A stretch of 64,000 nt of DNA from Gymnogyps californianus (GCF_018139145.2 NC_059481.1:2592368-2656367), one strand, 5' to 3'; positions 23,701 through 38,480 are shown, counted from the first letter of the stretch. The notes: generated by a model from the sequence alone, not told the origin. Made by a program: numbers and translations.

Positions 23701-26700
23701 TTGTTTGGAACAGATCCCCATCTTCATTCCCTGCTTACTTCTAAAACACATGCTAGTATACCTACTTGACAGCCTGGCTCCATAAAATTAGCTCTCAGAA
23801 AAGCATCCTGGTGGACTGAAGTGTTTATCAAGCTTTGCTTACATCCTACACGAATCAACCTATTTTAGTCTGTAATAAAAACACAGACTGGAAGCCCTGC
23901 AGATTAGTCTTTTGGAGAATTGACATCGGCAGTTTGCTGGTTTTACCACTGCACAATCCTGGTTATTTCCTAGCTCCATGGAAACATGGCATAAAAGAGC
24001 ATGCAAGAATTCACAGACTTCTTCCTCTCCCACAGTGACAAGAGCCAAATATCAGCTCACTGTCAATCACCAGCATCACTTTGTTTGTGCTATTATAGCA
24101 GACAAAATAATCACTGTATCAGCCAGAGCTGTTTTAAGACAATCATCTTCAAGACTGGCCCAGGGTAAAAATTACAAAGTACTTATTTCTCCTATAACTA
24201 GGAGGTGCTTTTTGCAAGTAGAGCTCCCCTTAGGAGGCCAGAGAAAACTCTGCAGGGAGAATTCAGAAGCAGACAGAGAATTCCTGCCACAGATACATCC
24301 AAAATCATGGCTTTCGGGGCTATTGGCACTCTCATTTAATTTCAGCAGCTGCTGCTCTTTGAGCCACTGAGAGGCAGGCTGCCTACAGCTTAGCATCCTC
24401 CTTACAGTTGCTAAACAAAGAAATCGGGATTTTTTTTTTTTTTTCCAAGTGACAGTCCATCATTACTCCAAGCACACTGAATATCTTTCTGTCCCTCGGA
24501 GGGCTGACTCGCTACAAAAAGCACTAGACTGAATGCCAGAAACAGCAGGCAAGTTACAACTGTTTACAAGAGCTTTTGCTAGATAACCATTAGCATTTCC
24601 TAAGCAAAAGTAAACTTCCTCAGCGGACACAAAGGAAGTCACCCTCTGTGAGAAAAACAGCTAGAGAGACGCAGCACTGGGACACTTTTATCGTCATTCA
24701 CAGGACTGTGAATGTGCCCTGCTCAGCACAGGCAACAGGGAACTGTAGTTGTCAATACCCTGCCCGTTGTGTGACATGACAGCTTTTCTTCCAAACAAAT
24801 CCAGAATTCCATAGGGGAGACTAATCACCCAACAGTAGCTAATGAGGCTAGCGAAATCCCGCAACTACAGAGGGGAGTCGTTTACCACCCTCCCTGTGCA
24901 CGCTTGCCAAGAGCAAAACAAGAAAACAGCAGGCCTTTCACTGTGCTGCTCCCTTCAGCACACTGCAAACGGGGAGCCAAGGGTTTCCATAGTAAAGGAC
25001 GATGGAGTTTAGCAAACAGGATTTCATTTTCATCCCCTGAATTTACTTACTGATGCTTGCTGCTTATTGCATGTCAGAGTTTTCCTCCAGGAACTGTACT
25101 GCTAGAATACCACATTAGCCATACATCTCAAATTGGCAGCTAACAGTAGGTTGGCTTTTGTTTCAGACTAGACATACAGAGAAGCCCTGTCTCCTCTCAG
25201 ACAAGCTAGCTGGAAGATGAATTGACAAATAGTAAATTTTTATATATATAAAAAAAAGTAAATCACATACAAAAATGAAGAAGTGCTTATTCACACAGCA
25301 CACAGGCAATCGGTGGAGCTTCTTGCCACAGGACGCTGTAGAGATATTGAAAGCTTGCACAGATTTAAAAAGCAACAGGTTAAATTAAGCAGAAGAAAAA
25401 AAGCCTCATCAAAAGCTATTAATACTGAACTATCACTTCTGCTTCAGGAAGTCTTAAAATTGTGAAAGACAAAGCACTCAGCGGCAAGTCTCACTGCATG
25501 TTTACTCTGTTCTTTCACTTTTCCTTAAGTATCCTTAGAAACACAAATACTGAGCTGGATAAGTTCTGAAATGACCCAGTATGTTTTTATCTCATTCGAG
25601 AGCAGAACAGATCAATAGGAAGACAGATGACACAAATGGAAAACTATGATATTGTATAGCAGAACCATTAAAAAAAAAAAGACTTTTTTTTTTTTTTAAT
25701 TGAAAAGCAGCAGATCATTACAAATGAATCAGCTTCCTTCTCTGAAGTGTTTCATACCCCAGATGGAATTTCTGGGTAGAGAGAATGACAGATCAAGGAC
25801 CTGATCACACTTCTGCTCAGTGGCCAGACCACCAGGATATTAGCTATTTAGTGTCTCTCTCTACAAAAAGATCTGAAATTTGATTGTATTCTGATGTGGA
25901 AAAGAAATGTTCCTGGAATGCCAAAGTTCCTTCACTCCTACGTTTTGCAAGTGCTAAAAAGCACGCAAACGGAAGGCAGGACTCCACAACTAGACTAAAG
26001 TTACAGGGCACTTGCACCTAAATGTAGCATAAAGCACATATGCTATACTTGATAGCATGTGTATGTATAGAAATAAAAATTCCTTATAGTAAAATCCATT
26101 CACGTACATAAGCAGCTCCTGGTGAAAGCACCATTATCTGGCGCTTGGCCAAAAAAAATACTACTGAACATGAAATGAGAACAATTCTACCCTTCCCCAG
26201 AGTCACGGATTAGGAGCTGAATAATCGTTCTCTGCATTTCGATTTTAGGAGCGCTGCCTCCGTGCAGCCAGGCAGCTCACTGATCCACCCCGCTACCTTC
26301 ACCTCCATCCAAGAGCCTACTTAGGGGCAGCAAGGACCAGAAATCAGCCTTGCAGGAGAACATCTGCGCAGCAGCTGGCACCAGCGAGCTAAACTAGTTT
26401 CCCCCAATGATACACTTGATGAATACTTCAACTCAAGCATCTGCCTAGAAGTTTTTCTTTCCTTTTACAATTAAGATTAAGGTAAAGCAAAGGAGAGAAA
26501 GACACAGCTTGCTCTCAGAACACATACTTTACATGCACGTTAATGCTGCGTTCATCCAGCTTTCTGGGGCTTGATCTTTCACACAGCAGCAGTGGACAGT
26601 AAGCGGCAGGGAGACCCCACATAAAAAGCTTTTTGTACAATGAATGTTTGGAATTACGGATGGGAAGAGCCAGAACTGTTTCTTTTTACACCAACGACAT

Positions 26701-29700
26701 ATAAAATTCCACAAAACCACGCAGAAATACATAACTACCACCCAAGGAGTATCAGAAGCACGTGAAATCTCCCACCTTTTACCAAGAAAGCACAAATTAT
26801 GACATGCTACCATGCACTGGAATCCTGAGACCATCCCTCCCTCTCAAGAGCCAGCAATCAAGTCCACACAGGTTCATCATGCTACTGAAATCAAAGCAAG
26901 GGTTCAAATGGCTCCTATTCAGTTTCCATTCTTGTTATCCAACCGTCAGTTTTGTTCCCTACTGCAAAAACACTTACCTCGTTGCCCTATCTGAATATTT
27001 TTTATCTCGGAAATATTGCAAATAAAGGTTGTATGTAGATACAAGGCACAGATCCAATCTTACGTAAACGAATGCCCTTGCTTGTACCGCATTAAGCTGA
27101 CAGACACCCCTTGGGGAAAACAATCCACCACATGTGCCCCAGAGAAGCGGCAGAGTTTGCATCCTTATCAGTAAGGGACGTGGCATACCCGTGCAGAATT
27201 CTTTGTTAGCGTTCTGGGGTACGACAATCCTTCTGTAGACTATGGGCTCCGATTCCAAGATGTTCTCATCGTGCCGATAGCGAGCTGGTTTCTCATTTGG
27301 GGTCCCCCGGGAACGCGTGCCGCTCCTCCTCTCATAAGTTTCAATCTCTTCAAACACAGCTGCCTTGTCAAAAAGGGCCAGGTTCCCTTCAAAATCAAAA
27401 TCTGTGTCTGGGATTTCGTCAATGTCATCCCCAAAGCACTCATCATCTTTGCTCTTCATTTGCCCATTTTTCAGGCCACTCTTCTTTGGAGTCACTTGGT
27501 TCGGATGACGGCTACTGGATGACCCTAAACAAAAATAAAAGTAAGTTGAAAGTGTGTCATAAATGGAAAAAGCCACGTTTGCTCATACACTTTCTCAGCA
27601 ATTTTGTAGGAGAGGGGAGCTCATGCTTGCAGTCCACTGACTCAAGGGATACTCGCTTCCCAAAGAAGCTGTAGATCTCATCTTTGGCATTACTCATGCT
27701 AAGATAAGCTAACAGAAAATAGAACAAGAGCATCAGGAGAGAGACTTTCAGGGACTTTCCATGGGCAAGGTTAGAAAAACAAGTTTGACCACGGTCGCAA
27801 AAATAAGTGTTTCTCCACATTGTATTTAATTCAAGATGGTGTCACATTAGTGACAAGATAAGCTAGCCGTGATCTAGGACAGTTTTCCTCCTATACTGAG
27901 CTCATGTTCATGCAGGCATGTGGCCGAAGACCTTCTTTGGAATTTCCCTAGATTTCAGAAACTAATGTAGGTGTTTTCTTTCATAACAGGCTGGCCACCT
28001 ATTAATGATCTTTAAGGGAGAACTTAAAACCCTGAATATAAAGCATTTATTTTTCCTCGCACTTGCTATCAATAGGTACACCCTTCTGTACCGATATGAA
28101 GTCCATTCCCTTATTCCTATTTCATTATTCTACTTATTCATCACCTTGCATGTTTAAGTACACTTCTTTCCGATCACAAGTAATTGCGAAAGCCTGATTT
28201 CTCTGGAGTGAGACTGATGAAAGTCCCCTCATTGCCAGCTTACGGCTGGAGATCAAGAACTGATACAAAACCATGTGCAATTATGAGGTCAACATATCCC
28301 TTTACTTGCTTATTTCTTACATTATTATTCAGGTCACCCATACAAACTCAGGTCCAGACAATATTTAATCTGTTACACCCATTGTTAAATTTGCAATGAC
28401 TAGAAAATATTTCAGGCCAATTCCAGCAATTACAGGTATCACCTACAGTGTCCAACAGATGGAGCAAGAGTTATCATGCCAAAACTGTCTGCTCTACTAA
28501 AATATTTCTCACAGTTTAAGATAATCACCTTTGCGAGTAATTTATACAAATGAGTTTACTGACAGAATCCATTTGATAACACAAATTGCCACCAAGTTAC
28601 CACAATGACGTGCACTCTTTATATACCTCCTCCATAAATGAAAAAGCAGCATTTTTTTTTGTCTTTACACATTATTGCCAATCAGTGAGAGAAGACAGGA
28701 AGAATTTCAAGTCATCTAAGGATACTTAGAAAACGTTCCAAAAAGATTTGCAATAGGCACAACCGTCACGGCCTCCCGCAAAGTTACTCGTCACCTTTGT
28801 AAGTGCAGACAACTCTAGCTTGGTCTTGACAAATCCCTCCTTCTCCCTGCCTGGAAAGGCTTATTTGTAACCTCAGGTCAGACTGGTGGAGCATCCGCAA
28901 GCTGCCCAACAAACCTGAGCTCTAACTCCCCACATTTCCAAAGCGTGAAATCCTCCACTCCATCGACAGGAGCAGCACTTCCCCTAAAAAGCAAAGGACG
29001 TTCCTCCTGTCAATTGTTTCTACAGGAGCATTCAGTCATTTCAGGATCAGGACAGGAACCAGCACATCCAAGACCAATGTGCCGATTTTAGCCAAGTTAA
29101 CAAACAGAACTCATCTCTCTACAGCAAAGTTATTCAGCAGCTCAATTATATAACTTAAATTGCTGCCATTAACTCCAGAACACCCTTATGATTACCTGAA
29201 GCCTTTATAGAAAACACTATAAAAACAGACTGGAGCAGAGCACGCTTTCCTGAAAGACACAGGCAGGCTTGCTTGGAGTTCTCAGACACTTATCAAGGAC
29301 TTTGTAAGCTCTGGCAAATTTGTTTTACAGTGTGATATTGAGTTCGCCTAACACCACATCTAACTTACGCCATGCTGAAAGATGACTTGCTAAGGACATG
29401 TACTTGGTTTTATTCTCAATTAGGAATGCATTGTCTCAGCAAGGATTTTCCCCCGTTTATTCTTCCCCGTATTTTAGACGGCATGTCACTTGTTTTTTCT
29501 AGAGGACTGTTGAAGTGACTAACCTGAAAGCTTTCCCAGCGCCCACAGCAAGGAAGCTCTTTGAAATGCTCAGCAGCTCCTTCTCTCTCAAGTACCTGAG
29601 CTAAACAAAATAGACCTGAACATCCTAAAACACTCCCTCTCAAAAAGCTGCTGCATCTTCAGTCTCCAATTATGCCATAGTCCAGCAACAACAAAAAAGC

Positions 29701-32700
29701 GCAGAAGTCTGAGTCCAGTATTTCAGACCTTGAAAAGCGGGAGATGAGACCCTAAACCTTCAAGGCTTTGCAGAGTTATCGTTCCCCATTAAAAAAAAAA
29801 CCCAAAACCCAAAAAAACCTCCACGATGATAATTTTCCTAGTGCGAGTGGTTAGTTGTTTTGGGTTTTTTATTTGTTTGTTTTAAATATGGCAACAGTTT
29901 GAGTGTTCAACTTGTACCAGTTTAAAAAGAGTTTTGTTCAAGCATCCCTAGCAAGCACTGACGAGAATGGAAGAATCAACTTTCCCCAGCTTCATCACCT
30001 GGCCTAATGAAAGATGTTAGCTTTTCCCCTTCTTCTCCACCACCATTATAGCTACAGCACCGCTGTGTTAAATAAAATATCTTAAAGGGCATCTACAAAG
30101 TTACGACAGCTAATAGCATAAGTCTCTCGCAGCAACGCAGCTACCCTGCCTACTGGATTTACTCTAACCTCATTGCATCATGAAAATCACTGACCGCAGC
30201 ACAAAGCCACTTACCTCTTCAAACCAGCAGTATCACTACAACAGCCAGCATGAAATATTTATTCTGCATGTACCGGAGCAACTGAAACTAGCAATACAGC
30301 GTTTGTGTGGTCAGCGTTACCACACTTGGACAATACTCTCTATTTATAGAGTCTCTATTTATAACAATTTGAAATTACTAGTAACTAAGGTAGTTCATTT
30401 TCAGACACAGTGATTTTCAAGCTGCTGGAGACGTCAAGGCATTTTTATAAACAACGGGGTGAGAACAGACTACTGTAATACACCTTTTGCCAAGAAGCCA
30501 CTGAAGGACAGATAGCAAAATTCAAGAATTGCTGGTGACAAAACACAATTTAGGAAAGAGAAAAGTGTAAGGCTTTCCGGCAAGGAGAATTCCAGCACGC
30601 AAGCTGTGACCAGTGATTTACCTACATAGTTTTGAGAGAAAGGGAAAGCTTTTTACTAACGCACAACTTTCACTCTCTGCCCTATATAAAGGATTCCCAA
30701 ATCAAAGTTGACACATAAACCACTCCAAAGTTGTACACAACTTGGTATGGAGCTAGCATCTTCCACTACCAACAAGGGAATCGCATCCAATGCTGCTGCA
30801 CAAGAAATGAAAACCCAGACCAACACAACAGGCCGAGTTCTCCAAGCGTTCACAAACTCCAGGTCAAAGCAATAGTCAAGGGACTCAAAGTTCAGATGAA
30901 TAAGCTAAAGCCTACACTGAACATGATGGTAAAACAAGCCTGCTTCTTGTGTCAACGTCAAGTGTTAGGGCAACTCAGTTCGTTCCTGTTACCCAACAAG
31001 AGTTTTTACACTCATTGCCAGATTCTTCTGCAAACAACTCCACGCTACCCTCAGCTGACCTGAAAAGCAAAATGTGGGCATAGATGCACCGCCATGCAAT
31101 GGACCCAGGGGACAGAAGCAGCTGATGTGAGCAGTGTGTAAATGCTGACGGAATAAAAAGCTGCACTAGAAAAGCTGCGAGAACAATGGCTGGAAAGCTC
31201 CCCGGGCTCCCCTGCAGACACAATGAATGGGAGCCAAGACCGTACCTCATCAAAACGAGACATGCCGGCATTGTGGTGGGCAGCTCTCTAATCCATACCG
31301 ATGGATGCCAACTCTGAAATACTGCTGACCCACACAACCGGCTGTCTTGTCAAAGACTGCGTTACAACCTCACACCAGAAGTTGCACAGAACATGGCAGA
31401 GCCCTCCAACGAACTCCGAGCAAAGTTATGCGGTGTTCCTCTTAAAGCATCGCCATCTAGACAGGCAAGACAACTGGCAGCTGATTCCATTCAGGGAAAA
31501 GAGGAGAAGAGCCTAAAAAGAGGGCAAGGGGAGGGAAGGGAAAACTCAGGCAGAAGAATCTGAGATAATGCTAACAGGAGAAGTGTCCACTGCCTTCCAG
31601 GGCACTAGTGTGACACACCAGACCAAGCCATCGCCTGAAAGCCGCTATTCACAGCTGGGCTCGCTTCCATGGCCAGATCCAAGGGGCTACAGAAAGTCAG
31701 ACCTTCTAGTCCAGCTCCTTTCGGATCGCAACTTCCAGCGCCTCTGCCCTGTGTGTGTATGCATGAAGCTTATTAAGGAGAACAGCACATGGCTCCACGT
31801 CAAGTTGGCAGCTTGACGCCGCACAGAAAAGCGCCTCCCTCAAAAGATAAACAATACTTCCCAGGCTTTTTTTGTTTCTTAGGAAAAAAACCCTTTCACA
31901 TATAGCACACAAGCAATCATAAAGTCTCTAGCGAGCTGGCTGCCTTCCTGCGAGATCCCCGTGGGAGCTTTTGCCACCAGCCCTGGCATGAACAAGCCCG
32001 GTGCCAGCACGGCACAGAAGCCATTGTTGTGAAACCTGCGTTAGTATTTGTTGTTTATTGATTCCTGTCACACACGTACTCCGAAGGGGGAACTTTGTCC
32101 CTGACTTAGCACGCTAAAGGGCACCAAGAGGTCAACTTCCAGCTGTACTAAACCCCGTGTGACTTAAGTCCTAGATGACATCTCAGCCCATTCTTCCCCG
32201 GACGCCTGTACCCACCATCTCCATAGAGCCAGGACCTCTTCCGCCCCCCTCCCGAGATTCACGCATCATCTGCCCTTCTCTCCACATACACACATTTTAG
32301 AGGGTAAGAGTTCACTTCTCCACCTCATTTATTCTAAAATGAATCCAAGCTAACAGTAATCTACATCTAGCACCTTGCTCAACTTGTTTCGATGTCTGTA
32401 AAAGAAAATATGACCTGCTGTCGTGCTTGCATAAAACCGACGCAAGCTATTTGTGGGTTGAAGTGGTTTGAAGTACTCACTGCTCACCCCAGACTTACCA
32501 GACACTGGCAAAACAGCGTTAAGTGAGGTAATCCTCCTACACGCTCCATCCAGCCAGAATAAAGCAAAGCAGAAGTTATTTCAGACATTTAGGTAGCTGA
32601 TGCTGAAGTCTGAAAAAGTTTTTCTGAAAACAACCAAAGTAACATACTCAACTAACTGGAATTTAGGAAGAGTTAGGGAATTAAAAAAAAAAAAAAAATT

Positions 32701-35700
32701 AACCTTAAAGGAACCACAGCTCTCTTCCTACAGCAAGCACTACGCAGTGTTTAGGCCTGAGTAGAAGTAAAACACTCAAAACTAGACAGGCTTGAAGATG
32801 GTTAGGTCATGAAGGAGTGCACGCCTCCCCTTCCGCATCGTTCTGGCCTTCCTCCTCCCATCAACCCCGTTTGGCAATCATTTGAATGAAGAAGTGAATA
32901 TGAAAAGAGTTACAACCCTTTCAGAAAATAATACAGCTGTTGGTGGGGGAGGAAGACGTCCAGAGGTCCAGAATTTCTCCACAAAAATACAGTCTTTGAT
33001 CTCCCTGTTTAACTGGCCTTGCCCACCTTGGTTTTGTTGCTTTTCTAAACACAAAAGCAAGGGGAAAAAATGAAGTCATGGAAATACGCTGGATACATAC
33101 TGATGCTTCAACAATTAAGTCATGGAAATATGCTGGATATGTACTGACATTTCAATAATTGCATGATGAAGATCTAGAAAGGAGCGTAGCCTGGGGGGCT
33201 TTGAGAAAAAAAGAAAACACCCAATTTTGGCACAGCATGAGAGCTGGCTGAAGATTTTACGAACAGAAATAAAAATAACGGATGCTTGACTTTGAGATGC
33301 GCTGACTGTGTCTTTACATCATCCTCATTAGAGCCCGTTAATTTGTATTTTTAACAACACAGCAAATAACATTTGTAATTACTTGTAGGGTGATGTTGTA
33401 ATAGGTTATGGTTACACAGGCTTTAAATAGAAAAGCTTTATAATATTGCAATTTGTTTCCAGTTCCTTTTAGAGGAAAAATGGAGGCTGGCAATTGGGCA
33501 ATTTTCAAATAGGAGAGAGAGCAGGAATGAGGAAATCATTGTAACCGGCATTATTCAGCTCTACATTGTCTAACATTTGATGCCCGTGAAGCAGAATAGT
33601 ACACAGGGTAGGACAAGGGAATATCTCCACTAATTGAACTTGAATACTCACTTTAACAAAAAAATTGTTAAAGAACTATTTGCTTTTTACGTAAACAGGC
33701 ATCAAGCACACTTCTCTCAGAAATGCTGCAGTAAAGAAAACACCTGTATGTTGCTCTTTGCATACTCAAGATTATGGATGAGACTGCATCATCATCTAAT
33801 CATAACAGTTTTAAAGATAAGTGCCAGACATTTGGAAGATCGATACTTATAATACTTTGAGGCACAGCTTGTGAAGTCTTTCTCCTCACTATTTAACTTC
33901 CTCTTCTCCAGACCTTCAGGTGACAATACTAGTATAAAAGCAAACAAACAACAGTTTCCAGCACTGTTTGAAATGTCCTTGCCGAAGAAGGGAAGATGTT
34001 GCACTGGTAACTCAGGCAGGCAAAAAGGAAAGTTGCAGGATAACACATATACTCACAGGAATTGTGTCTACGACGGAAGCCTTTGGATTGAGTCAATGTT
34101 TCCACATGTCGATCCATGTAGCTCTTGGAGCACTGCTGCTGTGGAGAGATGATAATATCCTGATTCTTCATGTCCGTTCTCCTCGGGATATTCTGCGGGG
34201 CACTGCTGGAGATGGGCTTCTTTAACACTTTTCCGGTGCCATTCTGACTGGGACCCACTTGGCATCCAACACCAGGGATGCCCATTTCTGTCTGCTGCAG
34301 ATCCCCACATTGTCTGTCCCCTGGCCCTGGGATCTCCAGAATTTTCAGCTCGGTAATGTCACCTGCCCTAAAAACAGGAAAAGAAAACCAGACATTCAGG
34401 AATTTAGCATTCGAGGTACCTTTGCAAAAAACAACCCCGAAAGAAAAATGTGCAACATCGTACAGTGGGTTTTTTCTGATGCTATTATCAATGGAAACAA
34501 GACAAAAAAAAAAAAAAGGATTTTAATACTCAAACACAGAGGATATTTCCACAGACATCAAAATATTAAACTGAAATGGCATGAATCTTCAAAATAACAA
34601 CTCGAGTATTTCTATACTGCACCTGGATTTTGTTTGAAAGGTTCTGTTCCTAGCTGAAACAGGAATCAGTCAAGTAGAAAATGGAAGTAACAGGCACAGA
34701 CCTTTGCAGAAATCTGCATTAATTTAACAGTTTCTAGATAATATAATTAATCTCAGCCTCAAGGCTAGTATTACTTTTAATCCATTTCTACAGAAAGCTA
34801 GCCTTAGGTTAGTGCAATTCACGCTCAGACAAGGATGGTGCTTCCTGTTTCCTCAGAAAAAGGATAAAGAAAACTAATGTAGCACTGGGCACGAGCCAAA
34901 ATGAAACAAAGAAGTGGTTACAAAGACCTCCATTTGCACTGATTGCAAGAAATGAATCAGAAATGAGGGTCTTCTACTTTAAACTTAGTAAGTATTTGTC
35001 CAACTGGGATATAAAAGTAGCAAGAGCTTGCTACAGACTTCCACACATCTCCTGGAAGAATACGGTCGTCGTCTTTCCCCACTTTCTCTCTTCAAAATCC
35101 AAAGCAAAAATAATTAAGAGTATTGACTTCAGGGAATCCATCTTATTTAAAAATCAGTGACTCAGTGTCTTAACTATCGTAATATGCCAGGTAACAGGAA
35201 AATGTCCAGTGACGAGTGACTCTTATTTAATTTTTTTTAAGCACAGTGTTACCAGGAGCTGATGGGAAAGAGCTCCCGAGAGCTACAATACTGCTGCATC
35301 GATTCAGCTTTTTGGTTCAAAACACTCTCCTGACTACACAGAGGAAAGAACATGGCAAGAGACAGAGGGGACGAGTTGGATTTAACAACTGCACTTAATT
35401 TAATTGTATCGGGGCAATAATTTTAATTGATCTACTGCTCTGCTTTCTCCTCTGTCACACTTTAATTACATATAGTACACATGCTGAGGGCAAAGCTTTA
35501 AGAGAGTACGCCAGCCCCCTCAGCTACCCAAAAACCTAACAACAGAATGTATACACACAATACGTACACATATATACACACACACACAGTCTCACCCACA
35601 AATAACCTCCAAGCGTGAGCTACACCACTTCTAACACTAGGATCACAGAGCCAGAAAATAATCTCCTGCACACAAACTAACAGAAACACGTGAGGCACTT

Positions 35701-36000
35701 CTCATCCAAAGACGCTCCGCAGCAGCAGGGAGATTTAAGGCACAGAGCTCATTTCTGGGGAAAAACAAAACAAAACATCCAAACCACCACAGACCTTGCC
35801 TGGAAAAAGGCAGGAGGAAAAAAGAAAGACACTAACCTGAAGGTGACTTCTGGCACGAGGCACTTGACCCCATTATGGAAGGGTCGTGTCAGGGAAATGG
35901 TCTGGCTGACCTGATCCACAGCAGACACTCGTCCTTGGTAGACTCCCAAGCTTTCTCCACAATTAATTGACACGATGCTCCCGAGCCAGTCCGTAGCCAT
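14730..36000 (-). CDS. EDC3: Enhancer of mRNA-decapping protein 3, six coding exons
   Basis: Cytoplasmic P-body scaffold that activates the DCP1/DCP2 decapping enzyme and binds the helicase DDX6. Coding exons in transcript order: 36000-35837, 34367-34057, 27524-27189, 18190-18037, 16435-16218, 15064-14730. Phases fit throughout, giving 505 codons plus TAG (human 508). The N-terminal LSm-like domain begins MATDWLGSIVSINCGESLG. The central DDX6-binding FDF motif is at residues 200-202 inside DTDFDFEGNLALFDK. The C-terminal YjeF_N dimerisation domain spans roughly 280-490 and includes NVHQRPTVALLCGPHVKGAQ and GINYHSPFGCKFVIPL. The start ATG is close to an acceptor at 36019-36020, so exon 1 is non-coding. 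Introns 3 and 4 are about 6.5 and 9.0 kb and AT-rich. One donor is GTATGC (after 27189), less standard than the others. No damage seen. Confidence 0.97.
18191..27188 (-). other. EDC3: EDC3 intron 4, no embedded gene recognised
   Basis: About 9 kb, AT-rich relative to the flanks. It holds homopolymer runs (near 21410, 21725, 22128, 24430 and 25670-25700), a short (TA)n near 25240, and a 275-codon open frame on the - strand at 18581-19408 with no family resemblance. No tRNA or transposon could be identified by eye. Confidence 0.6.
27525..34056 (-). other. EDC3: EDC3 intron 3
   Basis: About 6.5 kb of AT-rich sequence with A/T runs (for example A16 near 32683-32698) and a 44-bp tandem dimer at 33073-33160. 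No coding exon of another gene is seen on either strand. Confidence 0.6.
33073..33160. repeat. Two-copy tandem duplication, 44-bp unit
   Basis: AAGTCATGGAAATA begins at 33073 and again at 33117. The two 44-bp copies share most positions (for example CGCTGGATACATACTGA against TGCTGGATATGTACTGA). This is a minor local duplication inside EDC3 intron 3. Confidence 0.75.
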
Positions 36001-36018
36001 ATTTCTGGCACACAATTG
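35837..36018 (-). other. EDC3: EDC3 exon 2, carrying the start codon
   Basis: The acceptor TTTACAG (AG at 36020-36019) is followed by 18 nt of leader and then ATG at 36000-35998. The donor GTTAGT follows 35837. The exon encodes the first 54 residues of the LSm-like domain. Confidence 0.85.
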
Positions 36019-38211
36019 CTGTAAAGAGACACAGGCCTGGCGGTAACAAGATGCAGAAAGTGACAACCTGAATCAGCATCAACTGCATCCCCCGGCCCAG
36101 AACCCTGGCTCCCACCCAGGCTCCGGCTTTGTCAGCTTCTCTCTTCTTTGTGGGGTGGAAATAACATCCATACAGACACTGACGATCACAGCGAGCGTGT
36201 AAATCCCTGGATGGGGCTTTGCCTATACGATTGTTTGTTACGCAGATCACTGTTTGCATCATTAAAGACATAATTTTCTGATTGAATTCAAGACTAACAG
36301 CTTCCAACAGCAATATTTAGTATTTAGTCCTGTCTGTGGACATTCTCTCTGTAATTTCAAACAGGGAATTTATCTTCACTTCCCTTTTTAAAATTTTGGC
36401 ATACAAACACTTGGGCAGAACAGCTTTTGTGAATACTCAGCAGTGAGAAGATAGATCTCTGCACATACAAATGAAAACCACCACCTTTAAGGGAACATAC
36501 AGATACGGGGAGGGGGGGGGAAACCAACGCTGGAGTCCAAGACAAAAGTCTTCGTGCTCTCCAGAGCCAGGAGTTATTAGTGTTACTGCCACAATTAGAT
36601 AAATGAAAAAAGAAAGCTGCACTCCTTTCCAGCATCGAGTTCTACCAGAATACAGGGGGGAAAATGCGCTTTGTTTAGCGAGATGTTCAGTCCCACGTAA
36701 TTCCCTCAGTTTTGATGCTTGACTGAACTTGTATCAACACACTTTGAAGCAGCTAAGCACATCTTTTGATCTGAGATTTCTTCCTCCAGACAAAGAACAC
36801 AGGAAGATGACAGGCTCACTAGCATCATGGTAGCACGAAAGAGCTGACAAGCTCATAAATGAAAACGACTACCGTATATGTTTGCCTTTCATGCTGTAAT
36901 CAACAGTAAGAGGGAGAACGCTTGATATTTACTGTAAGGAACACAAAGACAGAAAGCACAGGAGATAAACCAGGAAGATTAACATCGATATACAAACCAC
37001 ACTTCTGTGAGAGCCATTTTAAATGTCTTCCAGCCCTTCCTGTCCTGAGCTTCTTGGAAAAAGATGCAAGGAAAAAAAAACCCTGGAAATAACTAGGATG
37101 CATGCATGCTACCAGAAAAAACTCACTTCCCCCAACTTTCAGGGGACTGAAAACGGGATGCTTCAAAGGGAAGCAAACGTTGAATTTGGTCACTAAGCTG
37201 TAAATTCGTCAGGACCAGCCTCCTCTCTTTCCTGTTTCTGTGTATTTATATTAACCCATAATAACAATGTCTAGATTCCAAGACGACGGCTGATAAAAAG
37301 CAATTTCAACACACGGATAACACATCCCCGAGTATCTGCAGTAAAACTAAAATTTCATTCCTTTTCCTGCTTTTTGTTTCTTTTTGAGAAGAAGGGAAAG
37401 AGTTCAGTACACATCACCATCTTACAGGGATCCTTTTCAAAAATAAGAGCCTCCTTTTACCAAGAAGAAAAAAAAAAAAAAAAAATCTATGTTTGCATGC
37501 AAACATAAACTAAAACAAGGGAAACTCCTCATCTCAAAGGATCTCACTCTACTACTTTGTGTGCAAATCATTCAGAAGAGGGAATGAACTACATATGCAG
37601 TGAATGATTTACTTCGTCCCACGTGAGAAACATGAGCACATTTGTTTGTTTACATACACCTGGAAAGTCAAACCTCCTGTCTAATATTCTGTCTTATATT
37701 CCAGGTTTTTGCCATACAACTCACAGATATCTTATATTCCCCCACATCTCTTATTTCAAGTATGTATTACTGACATGCCTGACATTCTTGCAAGTTTTAA
37801 AAGAAAGTCAAGTCACAGAGCTTACTCAAACATGCATGCAGCACTTTAATAAACAGAGTCTGTAAGCAGTAACTTAGCCTGGGATGAGCCAATAGCTTTG
37901 CACACCGGGCACTGCTGCTTGAGAAGAAAGATGCCACTATGCATGTGCTCCCTAGCTGAAAGATGAGTTAGCACTGCGGTGGCTTCGCTCATTTACGAGG
38001 AAAGCAGCCACCGAGCCTACCCGCTCTGTACCTGAGAGACAAGGTGCCATGGCATACATGTTCCCAGCAGGGCTCGCCTCCCCGGGCGTGATCAGGGTGG
38101 GCTGCCTGACCCCCATAGGAAAACATAGGCCCCCCATAGATAAACACAGGACCCCCACCTCCCGCGTCTGCGTGGACCCCAGCAAGAGGCGGCCTGCTGA
38201 GGCTTGGAGCG

Positions 38212-38242
38212 CAGGGAGGGGAGGGAGGGGAGGGAGGGGAGG
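38212..38242. repeat. G-rich 9-bp tandem repeat (GGGAGGGGA)n
   Basis: About three and a half copies of GGGAGGGGA lie in EDC3 intron 1 near the promoter. The clustered G3/G4 runs on the + strand could form a G-quadruplex, so the EDC3 template strand would be the G-rich one. Confidence 0.8.
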
Positions 38243-38480
38243 CGCTCAGCCCCCCCTCCCCGCAGGCCTTCCCCTCCCCAGCCGCTCCCCCGGCCCCAGC
38301 CTCCCCACGACGGCCCCGGGCAGGCCGGGGAGGGCCTGGCACCACGGCCGCGCCTCACGGGAGGGCTAGGCGAGGCCCAGCCCCCTACCGAGGGCCCCGG
38401 CTCTTCCCGGCCCGCTCCCGCCGGACCCCTCGGGGTGAGGGGACGGGGGGGGGGAGGTGGGGAGGGCGCCTCCGCCTCAC

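Noticed and set aside
26880..26930. GGGTTCAAATGG considered as a tRNA T-arm
   Set aside because: The bases do not complete the GGTTCRANNCC consensus, and no A box or cloverleaf stems were found upstream.
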